Assembly (NCBI GenBank): GCA_964544955.1
Contig: CAZJEB010000009.1
Coordinates: 1 to 63,436, forward strand
Reading direction: 5' to 3'
Source of the DNA: JAAZPT01 sp964544955
GTDB lineage: Bacteria > Bacillota > Clostridia > Christensenellales > Aristaeellaceae
DNA: 63,436 nt
The position numbers were made by a program, and so were the translations under genes. Positions 35,926 through 44,039 of this stretch are shown in pieces (the first letter of the stretch is position 1; each line of letters begins with the position of its first letter). The notes beneath the pieces were generated by a model. It made no database searches. It saw nothing but the letters and a program-made list of their open reading frames with translations, and had not been told where the DNA came from.

Positions 35926-37851
35926 TTACTTAAGCAAAAGAGTTAGCATCTTATTGCTTCTAGATAAAAATTCTGTAACTTCATTATCTTCTAATGGCCT
36001 TGTTGCCATTCTTGCCAAGTCATACATTTGTTCGGCTATCATTGTGCTTGTTTCGTCTTCTTCGCGGTTTAACAAGGCTTTAACTGCTGGGTTTTTAGCG
36101 TTTAACATAAGTGTAGATTGCTCTCCAAAACCGAAGTCCTGACCATACATTTTGCTCATTTCTGTAAATCGGCGCCCTTGTTCATCTTGTAGCATAAGGG
36201 CAGGTAGGTTTTCATCGGCTAATTCTTTTACTTGAACTAATAAATTTTCATTTTTCAGTGCTTTACGGAACAATTTCTGAAGTTTTTCTTGCTGTGTTTT
36301 TAGTTCTTCATCAGTATGTTCCTTATCGCCTGCCAAACCATCAACATCAGCGTCAACACGTACAAACTTTAAGCCTTCAACACCACCACTATATTCTATA
36401 AAGGATATAAAGTTATTGTCTATTATTGTGTTTAGTATTACAACATCAATTTCTCTATCTGTATAAAGGGAAATTGCAGCCGCTTGGCGTTTTTCATCAG
36501 CAGCGTAGTATATCTTTTTACCTATTTTATCTTCATTTTTATCAAGATATTCTTTTACTGTGAAATATTCTCCTTTAGATGTTTTAAGCAATAAACATTC
36601 TTTTAAGGCTTCAAAAAATTTATCATCCCTAACGCAACCATATTTAATAAAGGGGTTAATATCATCCCAATAGCTTTCATATTCTTCGCGTTTATTGTTA
36701 AACAAGCTTACAAGCCTATCAGCAACTTTTCTTGTAATATAAGCCTTCATTTTACGAACAAACCCATCGTTTTGTAAGTATGATCTGCTTACGTTTAAAG
36801 GTAAGTCTGGGCAATCTATAACACCGTTTAGCAATAACAAGTACTCTGGAATTACCTCTTTTATATTCTCTGCAACAAAAACTTGACCGCTAAATAATTT
36901 TATTTGGCCTTCATTTACTCCAAAATCTCTTTTTAATTTAGGAAAGTATAATATTCCTTTTAAATTAAATGGGTAATCAACATTTAAGTGAACTTGAAAT
37001 AATGGATCCTCAAAACCACCAAATAATTTGTGGTAGAACTCGTTATACTCGGATTCTGTTACCTCGCTTGGTTTTTTCAACCATAGGGGATATATATCGT
37101 TTACTTTATATGTACCTTGTTCTTCTGCAGATTTTTCTTCTACTACTTCTTTTTCATCTTCTGCTTTTTCAGGCTCTTCCAGTTTTTTAGCTGCAGCTTC
37201 ATCTAATCTTTTTTGCGCAGCCTCAATATCTTCTATGCTTCTTAGGTATACTGGCACCTTCATAAATTCACAATAGCGGTTTAATACTTCCCTAACACGG
37301 TGAGTATCTAAAAACTCCACTTCATCATCGGCTATATCAAGGGTTATTACTGTGCCGTAATCAGCTTTTTCAGTAGGGCTCATTTCAAAGCTCATACCAT
37401 CTTCGCTAACCCATTTAACTGCCTGAGAACCTTCAACATAGCTTTTTGAAACTATTGTAACTTTCTTTGAAACCATAAATGCGGAATAGAAACCTAAACC
37501 AAAGTGACCAATTATGCCACCTTTGTTTTCAGAGTCTTCCCCTTCATAGTTTTTAAGGAATTCCTCAGCCGATGAAAAAGCAACTTGGTTAATATACTTT
37601 TCTATTTCTTCTTCAGTCATACCTATGCCATTATCATCAAAGCTTAATGTTTTTGCAGCTTTATCAACAGTAACAACAACACGGTAATTGTCGGCCGCTT
37701 CTGGGTTTAGCATACGGTGCTTTGTAATAGCATCGGTTCCGTTTGCTACTAATTCTCTTATAAATATATCCTTATCGGAATACAACCATTTTTTTATAAT
37801 TGGCATTATATTATGGGCTTCAATTGAAATGTTGCCCCTTTTATCAGACAT
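35926..37851 (-). CDS. htpG: Hsp90-family chaperone HtpG
   Basis: The 641-residue protein has the GHKL ATPase domain (IRELVANGTDAITKHR with the magnesium-binding Asn, DNGIGM, GHFGLGFYSAFMV), a middle domain and a dimerisation domain. A charged segment of about 35 residues (about 210-250, rich in Glu, Lys and Ala) joins the first two domains, longer than the bare linker in E. coli HtpG and more like the eukaryotic Hsp90 linker. AAGGAGG lies 7 bases before the ATG. A CIRCE element upstream points to HrcA control. Confidence 0.95.
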   Translation of the reverse strand: MSDKRGNISIEAHNIMPIIKKWLYSDKDIFIRELVANGTDAITKHRMLNPEAADNYRVVVTVDKAAKTLSFDDNGIGMTEEEIEKYINQVAFSSAEEFLKNYEGEDSENKGGIIGHFGLGFYSAFMVSKKVTIVSKSYVEGSQAVKWVSEDGMSFEMSPTEKADYGTVITLDIADDEVEFLDTHRVREVLNRYCEFMKVPVYLRSIEDIEAAQKRLDEAAAKKLEEPEKAEDEKEVVEEKSAEEQGTYKVNDIYPLWLKKPSEVTESEYNEFYHKLFGGFEDPLFQVHLNVDYPFNLKGILYFPKLKRDFGVNEGQIKLFSGQVFVAENIKEVIPEYLLLLNGVIDCPDLPLNVSRSYLQNDGFVRKMKAYITRKVADRLVSLFNNKREEYESYWDDINPFIKYGCVRDDKFFEALKECLLLKTSKGEYFTVKEYLDKNEDKIGKKIYYAADEKRQAAAISLYTDREIDVVILNTIIDNNFISFIEYSGGVEGLKFVRVDADVDGLAGDKEHTDEELKTQQEKLQKLFRKALKNENLLVQVKELADENLPALMLQDEQGRRFTEMSKMYGQDFGFGEQSTLMLNAKNPAVKALLNREEDETSTMIAEQMYDLARMATRPLEDNEVTEFLSRSNKMLTLLLK

Positions 37852-37898
37852 TTTAAGTCCTCCTTAATTAAAATATTATGCATACACATGCTAATAAT

Positions 37899-37927
37899 AT
37901 TTTAACATCTCGTTTTGCATAATGCAA
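37899..37927 (-). promoter_or_regulatory. Promoter of htpG
   Basis: On the minus strand TTGCAT (37927-37922) and TAAAAT (37904-37899) are 17 bases apart, about 48 bases before the htpG ATG. The -35 box is half of a TTGCAT-T-ATGCAA palindrome. The CIRCE element lies 7 bases upstream of the -35. Confidence 0.6.
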
Positions 37928-37934
37928 GAACTTT

Positions 37935-37961
37935 TTAGCACTCATCAACACAAAGTGCTAA
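37935..37961. promoter_or_regulatory. CIRCE element (HrcA operator) upstream of htpG
   Basis: TTAGCACTC (37935-37943), nine bases, and AAGTGCTAA (37953-37961) match the CIRCE consensus TTAGCACTC-N9-GAGTGCTAA with one mismatch in 18 positions. It lies between the DUF2927 gene and htpG, 84-110 bases before the htpG ATG. Confidence 0.92.
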
Positions 37962-37967
37962 CAATGT

Positions 37968-38672
37968 CTAATTTTTCTTTGGCATATCTTTTTTTAATTC
38001 TTCTAAAGCCTTATCGTAACTAAGTCCGGGTTTCAATCGTTTTGAATAAACCATGTTCAAACATAACCAGTCAACTTCTGATGGCTCCTGTACAGAGGAC
38101 CATTTTTGGTAAAAAATACTGTCGCTATATGTATAAGAATCGTTTGGCGTACCTAATGCACCTAAAAGCTCTTCCATAAACAAGTGGTTTCTTTCCTCTT
38201 GGTTGGTCACATCATTTGCTATTACAATTTCAACCTTTGTAATTTCATGCCTGCCATTCCAAAAATAGTAAAACATGCCCCAGTTACCCTCGTAATATTT
38301 TGTAATATGTTTAGCCATATCTGCTAATGGTGTGTAAGTAATAACAACGTTAGCTTTGTTCTTTTTAGTAAAGCTTAATAAAGGCATGGCGGGTATTTTA
38401 CGGTTTACATCTTTAATAAACTGTGTTGCAAATTCCATATCCTCTTCGGTGTAATCACCTTGCATATAAATGTTTATGGGTTTAACGGCTTTTTTCATCC
38501 TGTAATCTGATTTTTCAAATTCATTGCCAAAGGCAATTTCTCCAAAATAATCAAGAGCTTTAACGTATGCATCATATTCATTGTTAGCACTAAACTCAAC
38601 AGCGATTGCTGTGCTAAATAAAATATTAAATATAAGTGTTGTAACTATAATAATTTTAAATGTTTTGTTCAT
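37968..38672 (-). CDS. Exported DUF2927-family protein
   Basis: The start at 38672 (MNKTFKIIIV) has AGGAGG 8 bases upstream; a longer frame from 38708 lacks one. The 234-residue protein has a signal peptide or N-terminal anchor (residues 4-23, ending STAIAVEFS) and the DUF2927 motif NHLFMEELLGALGTPNDSYTYSDSIF read as two parts, the first ending at LG and the second rich in Ser and Tyr. The family is exported and uncharacterised; a metalloprotease-like fold (MEEL region) has been guessed. It is expressed toward htpG, with no terminator between, but its stop is 6 bases from the CIRCE. Confidence 0.7.
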   Translation of the reverse strand: MNKTFKIIIVTTLIFNILFSTAIAVEFSANNEYDAYVKALDYFGEIAFGNEFEKSDYRMKKAVKPINIYMQGDYTEEDMEFATQFIKDVNRKIPAMPLLSFTKKNKANVVITYTPLADMAKHITKYYEGNWGMFYYFWNGRHEITKVEIVIANDVTNQEERNHLFMEELLGALGTPNDSYTYSDSIFYQKWSSVQEPSEVDWLCLNMVYSKRLKPGLSYDKALEELKKDMPKKN

Positions 38673-38801
38673 ATATAATCCTCCTATTACATATACAAAG
38701 TTTAACATTTTTAAGGAATATATTCAATATTTCTTGTTTTATAAGCATATTAAACAAAATGCAAATACCATTAAAAAACAAAAAATAATGTAAATTTATA
38801 C

Positions 38802-38830
38802 TTGACATATGTATAATTATGCATTAATAT
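38802..38830 (+). promoter_or_regulatory. Promoter of the first amino-acid ABC operon
   Basis: TTGACA (38802-38807), a 17-base spacer and TAATAT (38825-38830) lie 33 bases before the ATG at 38864. Confidence 0.75.
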
Positions 38831-38863
38831 TACATTATTCTAAATTTTATGGAGGATAAAACA

Positions 38864-39601
38864 ATGAAAAAATCATTAGCGTTAATTTTAAGCTTAATAT
38901 TATTAGTAGGTTCAATGGCACTCGTGAATGCAGAGGATAATATACTTGTTGTAACAAATCCAGAATATCCACCTTTTGAATTTGTTGATTCAGATGGAAC
39001 AATTGCTGGGTACGATGTTGATGTTATGAATGAAGTTGCAAAGTTAGCAGGCTTTAAAGTAGAGTATGAAGCAATTGCCTTTGATGCAGTTATTCCCTCA
39101 GTTATTACAAACCCAAATACAATTGGTGTATCAGGTATAAGTATAACTGAAGAGCGTTTATTAAATGTTAATTTTAGCGAAGGGTATATTGATGCAGGCT
39201 TAGCTTTAATAGTTAAAACTGATTCGCCAATTAAAAGTGAAAACGACCTTCAGGGTAAAACAATAGGCGTTCAACTTGGCACCACAAGCGATTTAAAAGC
39301 AGAAGAGCTTGTTGGTAAAGATAATGTTGCCACATATAAAAGCTTTATAGAGGCAGTTAAAGATTTGCAAGGCCAAAAAATAGATGCAGTTATAGTTGAT
39401 AAGCCAGTTGGCTTAGCGATATTATCAGAACTTAATGACCCATCCTTACAAATATTGGATATGGAACTTGCAGCAGACCTTTATGGTATAGCCGTTAATA
39501 AATCTAATACTGACCTTTTAGATAAAATTAATGCAGCATTAGCTACAATGAAAGAAAATGGCTTCTTTGATGAACTAAATGTAAAATATTTTGGTAATTA
39601 A
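38864..39601 (+). CDS. Polar amino-acid ABC transporter binding protein (family 3)
   Basis: The ATG at 38864 follows GGAGG by 8 bases; the in-frame ATG at 38849 overlaps that site. The 245-residue protein has a signal peptide (MKKSLALILSLILLV) ending ALVNA-EDN, again without a lipobox cysteine. The mature part has the family 3 pattern NPEYPPFEFVDSDGTIAGYD, GISITEERLLNVNFSEGY and GKTIGVQLGTTSD. The ligand is probably a polar or basic amino acid. The permease and ATPase genes follow. Confidence 0.92.
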   Translation: MKKSLALILSLILLVGSMALVNAEDNILVVTNPEYPPFEFVDSDGTIAGYDVDVMNEVAKLAGFKVEYEAIAFDAVIPSVITNPNTIGVSGISITEERLLNVNFSEGYIDAGLALIVKTDSPIKSENDLQGKTIGVQLGTTSDLKAEELVGKDNVATYKSFIEAVKDLQGQKIDAVIVDKPVGLAILSELNDPSLQILDMELAADLYGIAVNKSNTDLLDKINAALATMKENGFFDELNVKYFGN

Positions 39602-39609
39602 TTTAAGGC

Positions 39610-39632
39610 AAGGTAGCCTAAGCGGCTACCTT
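39610..39632 (+). promoter_or_regulatory. Intercistronic hairpin between binding-protein and permease genes
   Basis: AAGGTAGCC (39610-39618) pairs with GGCTACCTT (39624-39632), followed by a T-rich stretch with one interruption. It can act as a partial terminator or 3'-end stabiliser, lowering permease and ATPase levels relative to the binding protein. Confidence 0.75.
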
Positions 39633-39654
39633 TATCTTTTTAAGGAGAATATAT

Positions 39655-40485
39655 ATGCCCACACAAGCAATTTCCTATTTTGATAAATTGTGGCTTCAAA
39701 TTGAGCCTGCTGTGCAAAGTAATACATTAAACTTTTGGCAATCAATTTATAAGGAAGTTTACTCTAACCTTATAAAGGATGATAGATGGCTTCAATATAT
39801 TAATGGCCTAGGTGTAACTATAAAAGTATCATTCTTTGCCATATTATTTGGTGTAGCGCTTGGTTTAATACTTGCACTTTTAAGGCTACCTGAGGTAAGA
39901 AGCCTTAAGTATAGAAAAACGGAATCAGCATTAATAAACTTTTTTAAGTTTATAGGTACAAAAATTATAAAGTTGTTATCTAAATTTGCTGGTTTTTACA
40001 TTCAACTTTATCGGGGAACACCATTATTGTTACAGGTTTTAATTATAAACTTTGGTATTTTTGGCTCTATACGTGTTGATAAGGTTGTTATAGGTGTTGT
40101 TGCTTGTGGGTTAAATAGTGCGGCTTATGTTGCAGAAATTCTTCGTGGTGGATTATTGTCGGTTCCTCATGGGCAAAAGGAAGCTGGAAGATCTTTAGGC
40201 TTATCTGGAATACAAACATTAATAAAGATAATTATTCCCCAAGCTTTAAAATCGGCGTTACCAGCCATGGGTAATGAGTTTATAGCCTTAATAAAGGAAA
40301 CTTCAATATTATCATATATTGCATTAACGGAGCTTACAAAGGCGGGCGATTATATCCGTTCACGTACCTATTCGGCATTTACGCCTTATATAATATCGGG
40401 TTTGTTATATTTAGTATGTACATTAACTTTAACTAAGTTAATTAGCATATTGGAAAAGAGGTTAAGCGCAAGTGATTTACACTAA
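39655..40485 (+). CDS. Polar amino-acid ABC transporter permease (HisM/GlnP type)
   Basis: The 276-residue protein has an N-terminal extension of about 48 polar residues before the first membrane helix (VTIKVSFFAILFGVALGLIL), and an insertion with a possible amphipathic helix at about 95-115. The rest is the HisMQ fold: YIQLYRGTPLLLQV and GQKEAGRSLGLSGIQTL (EAA loop). AAGGAG precedes the ATG. Its 3' end overlaps the GTG of the ATPase gene by 14 bases. Confidence 0.92.
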   Translation: MPTQAISYFDKLWLQIEPAVQSNTLNFWQSIYKEVYSNLIKDDRWLQYINGLGVTIKVSFFAILFGVALGLILALLRLPEVRSLKYRKTESALINFFKFIGTKIIKLLSKFAGFYIQLYRGTPLLLQVLIINFGIFGSIRVDKVVIGVVACGLNSAAYVAEILRGGLLSVPHGQKEAGRSLGLSGIQTLIKIIIPQALKSALPAMGNEFIALIKETSILSYIALTELTKAGDYIRSRTYSAFTPYIISGLLYLVCTLTLTKLISILEKRLSASDLH

Positions 40486-41194
40486 AAATCTTGAAAAAAG
40501 CTTTAAGGATTTGCACGTGTTAAAAGGTGTAAATCAACATATTAAAAAAGGTGAAAAAGTGGCAATAATAGGGCCTTCAGGAAGTGGTAAAAGTACTTTT
40601 TTAAGGTGCCTAAACTTACTAGAGGAGCCTACTTCTGGCCAAATAATATTTGAAGGTGAAGATATTACTTCAGCTAAGTGTGATATAAATAAAGTTCGCC
40701 AAAAAATGGGTATGGTTTTTCAACAATTTAATCTTTTCCCTCATAAAACTGTACTTGAAAATATTACACTTGCACCTAAAATGCTAAAACTTATGAATAA
40801 GGATGAGGCTAATGCAAAAGCAGAAACCCTTCTTAAAAGGGTTGGGCTTATTGAAAAAATAAATGCTTATCCGCGTCAATTATCTGGGGGACAACAACAA
40901 CGTATAGCTATTATTAGGGCTTTAGCTATGAATCCAACAGTTATGTTGTTTGATGAACCAACATCTGCCCTTGACCCGGAGATGGTAGGGGAAGTGCTTG
41001 ATGTAATAAAATCCCTTGCTGTGGAGGGAATAACAATGTTAATTGTTACCCATGAAATGGGTTTTGCAAAAGAAGTTGCCGATAGAGTTCTTTTTATGGA
41101 TGAAGGCCTTGTTGTTGAAGAGGGTAAACCTTATGATATATTTAATAATCCACAAGTAGAAAGAACTAAAAATTTCCTAAATAAAATATTGTAA
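40472..41194 (+). CDS. Polar amino-acid ABC transporter ATPase (GlnQ type)
   Basis: The gene starts with GTG at 40472, inside the permease gene. The 240-residue protein has Walker A GPSGSGKST, Q loop FQQFNLFPH, signature LSGGQQQR, Walker B VMLFDEPTSALD and the switch histidine in VTHEMGFA. It powers the transporter formed by the two genes upstream. A terminator follows 15 bases after the stop. Confidence 0.96.
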   Translation: MIYTKNLEKSFKDLHVLKGVNQHIKKGEKVAIIGPSGSGKSTFLRCLNLLEEPTSGQIIFEGEDITSAKCDINKVRQKMGMVFQQFNLFPHKTVLENITLAPKMLKLMNKDEANAKAETLLKRVGLIEKINAYPRQLSGGQQQRIAIIRALAMNPTVMLFDEPTSALDPEMVGEVLDVIKSLAVEGITMLIVTHEMGFAKEVADRVLFMDEGLVVEEGKPYDIFNNPQVERTKNFLNKIL

Positions 41195-41209
41195 AAACTA
41201 ATAAATAAG

Positions 41210-41234
41210 TCTCCTAAATTATAGGAGATTTTTT
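41210..41234 (+). terminator. Terminator of the first amino-acid ABC operon
   Basis: TCTCCTA (41210-41216) pairs with TAGGAGA (41222-41228) and runs into six T. Confidence 0.88.
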
Positions 41235-41245
41235 ATGCGTTTAAA

Positions 41246-41290
41246 ATAAACGAACAATTTTACAAAAATTTAATAATTATATTCGGATAT
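41246..41290. promoter_or_regulatory. PurR operator: two inverted PurBoxes upstream of purE
   Basis: Two 14-base boxes with a central CGAA face each other: ATAAACGAACAATT at 41246-41259 on the plus strand, and ATATCCGAATATAA on the minus strand at 41290-41277. They are 17 bases apart. The Bacillus PurR operator is two such boxes (core AWWWCCGAACWWT) 16 or 17 bases apart; box 1 matches 12 of 13 core positions and box 2 matches 11. The second box ends 15 bases before the -35 of the pur promoter. Confidence 0.8.
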
Positions 41291-41305
41291 TGAACGCCTT
41301 TTATG

Positions 41306-41334
41306 TTGACAGTAAATTTTAATTGTTATATCAT
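41306..41334 (+). promoter_or_regulatory. Promoter of the purine operon
   Basis: TTGACA (41306-41311), 17 bases, TATCAT (41329-41334). Transcription would start near 41341, leaving a leader of about 67 bases before purE. Confidence 0.75.
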
Positions 41335-41364
41335 ATAAGTGCAAATTATTTAAAAATTGCGGTT

Positions 41365-41390
41365 ACCGCCACCAAGGCGGTTTGTTTTCT
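41365..41390 (+). terminator. Leader hairpin before purE, possible attenuator
   Basis: ACCGCC (41365-41370) pairs with GGCGGT (41376-41381) around ACCAA, followed by a T-rich run (eight T in ten bases) and then the purE ribosome binding site. A competing pairing exists: GCGGT at 41359-41363 can pair with part of the left arm (ACCGC, 41365-41369), but only across a one-base loop, so it is weak. Confidence 0.5.
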
Positions 41391-41407
41391 TAAAAGGAGG
41401 AATGTTC

Positions 41408-41911
41408 GTGAAAAAGGTTGCTGTAATAATGGGTAGCGCAAGTGACTTAAAGATTGCTAAAGCTGCTGCTGATACTTTAAAAAGTTATAATGTTCCTTTT
41501 ACGGTGCGAGTTCTTTCTGCCCACAGAACGGCGGAAGAAGCTCGCATTTTTGCATTAAATGCAGCTAAAGATGGATATGGTGCAATTATAGCAATTGCTG
41601 GAATGGCTGCTCATTTGGCTGGGGCAATGGCTGCAAATACAATACTTCCGGTTGTTGGGGTTCCCGCAAGCTCTGGTGGCCTTGGTGGTATGGATGCACT
41701 ATTATCCACAGTACAAATGCCTTCAGGCGTTCCAGTTGCTTGTGTTGCTTTGGATGGTGGAAAGAATGCAGCATTATTGTGTATACAAATGTTAGCAATT
41801 TTCAACGAAAGCTTAGCAAATAAGTTAAATCAAGAAAAACTTAATATGGCGCAAAATGCTCGTGAAAAAGATGCGGAAATTAATAATGAATATTCTTGGG
41901 AGGTAATTTAA
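41408..41911 (+). CDS. purE: 5-(carboxyamino)imidazole ribonucleotide mutase PurE
   Basis: The start is put at GTG 41408 because AGGAGG ends 7 bases before it; the ATG at 41402 would be only one base from that site. The 167-residue protein has MGSASDLKIAK, LSAHRTAEEAR with the catalytic histidine, GMAAHLAGAMAA and LLSTVQMPSGVPVA. These fit class I PurE, which normally takes N5-CAIR made by PurK; no purK lies in the operon. It is the first gene of a nine-gene purine operon. Confidence 0.94.
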   Translation: MKKVAVIMGSASDLKIAKAAADTLKSYNVPFTVRVLSAHRTAEEARIFALNAAKDGYGAIIAIAGMAAHLAGAMAANTILPVVGVPASSGGLGGMDALLSTVQMPSGVPVACVALDGGKNAALLCIQMLAIFNESLANKLNQEKLNMAQNAREKDAEINNEYSWEVI

Positions 41912-42598
41912 ATGAATAAAACACTTGTTTATAAAGGTAAAACCAAAGATGTATACAATAATAACGATGGTAGTTATACATTAATTTTTAAAGACGATGT
42001 TACAGGTGAAAATGGTGTTTTTGACCCAGGTGCAAACTCTGTTGGTTTATCAATTGATGGTATGGGTAAGCGCAACCTAATTATGTCGCGCTATTACTTT
42101 GAACTTTTAACAAAAGAAGGGGTAAAAACCCATTATTTAAGCTGTGATCCAGATAAAGGCGAAATGAAAGTTCTACCCGCTAAAGCTTTTGGCAAGGGTT
42201 TAGAAGTTATTTGCCGTTTGCGTGCAGTTGGTAGCTTTATAAGGCGCTATGGTAACTATATTGAAAATGGTAGCCTATTACCAGAGTATGTAGAAATGAC
42301 TATAAAAGATGATGAAAAGGGCGATCCACTAATTACAAAAGAAGCCCTTGTTGCTTTGAATATTATGACCGATAAACAATATGAAGATACTAAGTTAGCA
42401 ACACAAAAAATAACAAGAATTATAGCTGAAGATTTAAAAAAACGTGGCCTAGAACTTTATGATATTAAATACGAATTTGGCTTTTATGGTGATGATGTTC
42501 TTTTAATAGATGAAATTGCATCGGGTAATATGCGTGTTTATGAAGAAGGTAATTATGTTGATCCTATAAGCCTTACAAACAAGATAATTGGGGAATAA
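41912..42598 (+). CDS. purC: SAICAR synthetase PurC
   Basis: The 228-residue protein joins CAIR and aspartate with ATP. It has YKGKTKDVYNN at the start, GKRNLIMSRYYFELL, VICRLRAVGSF, and YDIKYEFGF and LLIDEIASGNMRVY near the end, as in bacterial PurC of this length. It begins directly after the purE stop with GGGAGG inside the purE 3' end, so the two are coupled. Confidence 0.96.
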   Translation: MNKTLVYKGKTKDVYNNNDGSYTLIFKDDVTGENGVFDPGANSVGLSIDGMGKRNLIMSRYYFELLTKEGVKTHYLSCDPDKGEMKVLPAKAFGKGLEVICRLRAVGSFIRRYGNYIENGSLLPEYVEMTIKDDEKGDPLITKEALVALNIMTDKQYEDTKLATQKITRIIAEDLKKRGLELYDIKYEFGFYGDDVLLIDEIASGNMRVYEEGNYVDPISLTNKIIGE

Positions 42599-42599
42599 T

Positions 42600-44039
42600 A
42601 TGAATAATTTGCACGAAGAATGCGGAATTTTTGGCATTTGTCGTAAGGATCTTGGCGATGTTGCACTAGATTCTTATCTTGGACTTTTTGCTTTACAACA
42701 CCGTGGCCAGGAAAGTTGTGGCATTGCAGTAAATAATGATGGCCTTTTCAGCCTATTTGTTGATGCAGGCCTCGTTAATGAAGCTATAACAGAAAACCAC
42801 CTTAATGCTTTTTCACAAGGAAGTATGGCAATAGGGCATGTTCGCTATGGCTCAGAGGATGAGCGTGGTAGGATAAATGCTCAACCAATTGTTGTTGACC
42901 ATATGAAGGGAAGAATGGCATTAGCAAATAACGGTTCCCTCGTTAATTATAATGAACTTCGTAGGCAATATGAAGCTCAAGGCTCTATATTCCATACTAC
43001 TAGTGATGCGGAGGTTATATCCTGCGCCATAACTAGGGAAAGGCTTACAGCTCCATCCCTAGAGGAATCTGTGAATAGGGCTATGAAATTATTTAAGGGC
43101 AGTTATTCTTTGGTTATTATGACCCCTAAAAAGCTTATAGCTGTTCGTGATCCTTTAGGTTTTAAACCCCTTTGCTATGGCAAAAAGAAGGATGGATCCT
43201 TTGTTGTTGCCTCAGAATCTTGTGCAATTGATGCAGTTGGGGCAGAACTTGTTCGTGATATAAAACCAGGTGAAATTATTATTTTTGATAGGGATCAAAC
43301 ACGTTCTATTAATGATAATATCAAAGGTGATAAAGCTGCAAGGCTTTGTGCTTTTGAATATATATACTTTGCAAGGCCAGACTCGGTTATAGATGGGGTA
43401 TCTGTACATGAAGCACGTTTAAAAATGGGCGAAATTCTATCCAAGGAACATCCTGTTGATGCTGATATAGTTGTTGGTGTACCTGATAGTGGTATTGATG
43501 CGGCAATAGGTTATTCTAGGGCATCTGGAATACCTTATGGTTTAGGTTTTATTAAAAGCAGGTATATTGCAAGAACTTTTATTGCTCCAAAACAGGTTTT
43601 AAGGGAAAGAGGAGTAAGAATAAAGTTAAACCCAATTGTTGAGGCTGTAAAAGGTAAGCGTGTAATACTAATTGATGATTCCATTGTGCGTGGTACAACC
43701 AGCCAAAAAATAGTTGCATTAATAAGGGAAGCAGGGGCAAAGGAAGTGCATATGCGCATAACAGCCCCTCCATTCCAAAATCCATGTTATTATGGCACGG
43801 ATATTAAATCCCGTGATGTGCTTATTGCGTGTAAATACTCTATAGTTGAAACTGCTAGGCATATAGGGGCGGATAGTTTGGCTTATTTAAGCGTTCAAGG
43901 CTTAAATGAAATTACAGGGAACAAAGGCTTATCTATGTGTAAAGCATGTTTTAATGGTGATTATCCAACACAAGCGCCAGAATCAACCGAAAGAAATCGC
44001 TTTGGGAAGCGACTAATGCGTATAGGAGGTACAGAATGA
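42600..44039 (+). CDS. purF: Amidophosphoribosyltransferase PurF
   Basis: The ATG at 42600 has GGGGA 6 bases upstream; an in-frame TTG at 42588 overlaps it. The 479-residue protein has a seven-residue leader before Cys8 (EECGIFGIC), the glutaminase nucleophile exposed by removal of a propeptide as in B. subtilis PurF. It has HRGQESCGI, VRYGSEDE, and the PRPP motif VILIDDSIVRGTTS. Cysteines in LCAFEYIYFARPDS and MCKACFNGDYP occupy 4Fe-4S ligand positions, so this is the iron-sulfur type. It makes phosphoribosylamine, the first committed step. Confidence 0.96.
   Translation: MNNLHEECGIFGICRKDLGDVALDSYLGLFALQHRGQESCGIAVNNDGLFSLFVDAGLVNEAITENHLNAFSQGSMAIGHVRYGSEDERGRINAQPIVVDHMKGRMALANNGSLVNYNELRRQYEAQGSIFHTTSDAEVISCAITRERLTAPSLEESVNRAMKLFKGSYSLVIMTPKKLIAVRDPLGFKPLCYGKKKDGSFVVASESCAIDAVGAELVRDIKPGEIIIFDRDQTRSINDNIKGDKAARLCAFEYIYFARPDSVIDGVSVHEARLKMGEILSKEHPVDADIVVGVPDSGIDAAIGYSRASGIPYGLGFIKSRYIARTFIAPKQVLRERGVRIKLNPIVEAVKGKRVILIDDSIVRGTTSQKIVALIREAGAKEVHMRITAPPFQNPCYYGTDIKSRDVLIACKYSIVETARHIGADSLAYLSVQGLNEITGNKGLSMCKACFNGDYPTQAPESTERNRFGKRLMRIGGTE

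Noticed and set aside
41335..41407. A purine, PRPP or ZTP riboswitch before purE.
   Set aside because: The leader is too short and lacks the conserved aptamer sequences; only a single hairpin is present.
41396..41412. A third PurBox-like CGAA on the minus strand at the purE start (TTCACGAACATT).
   Set aside because: It has a decent core, but there is no second box at the required spacing and it overlaps the start codon; probably chance.
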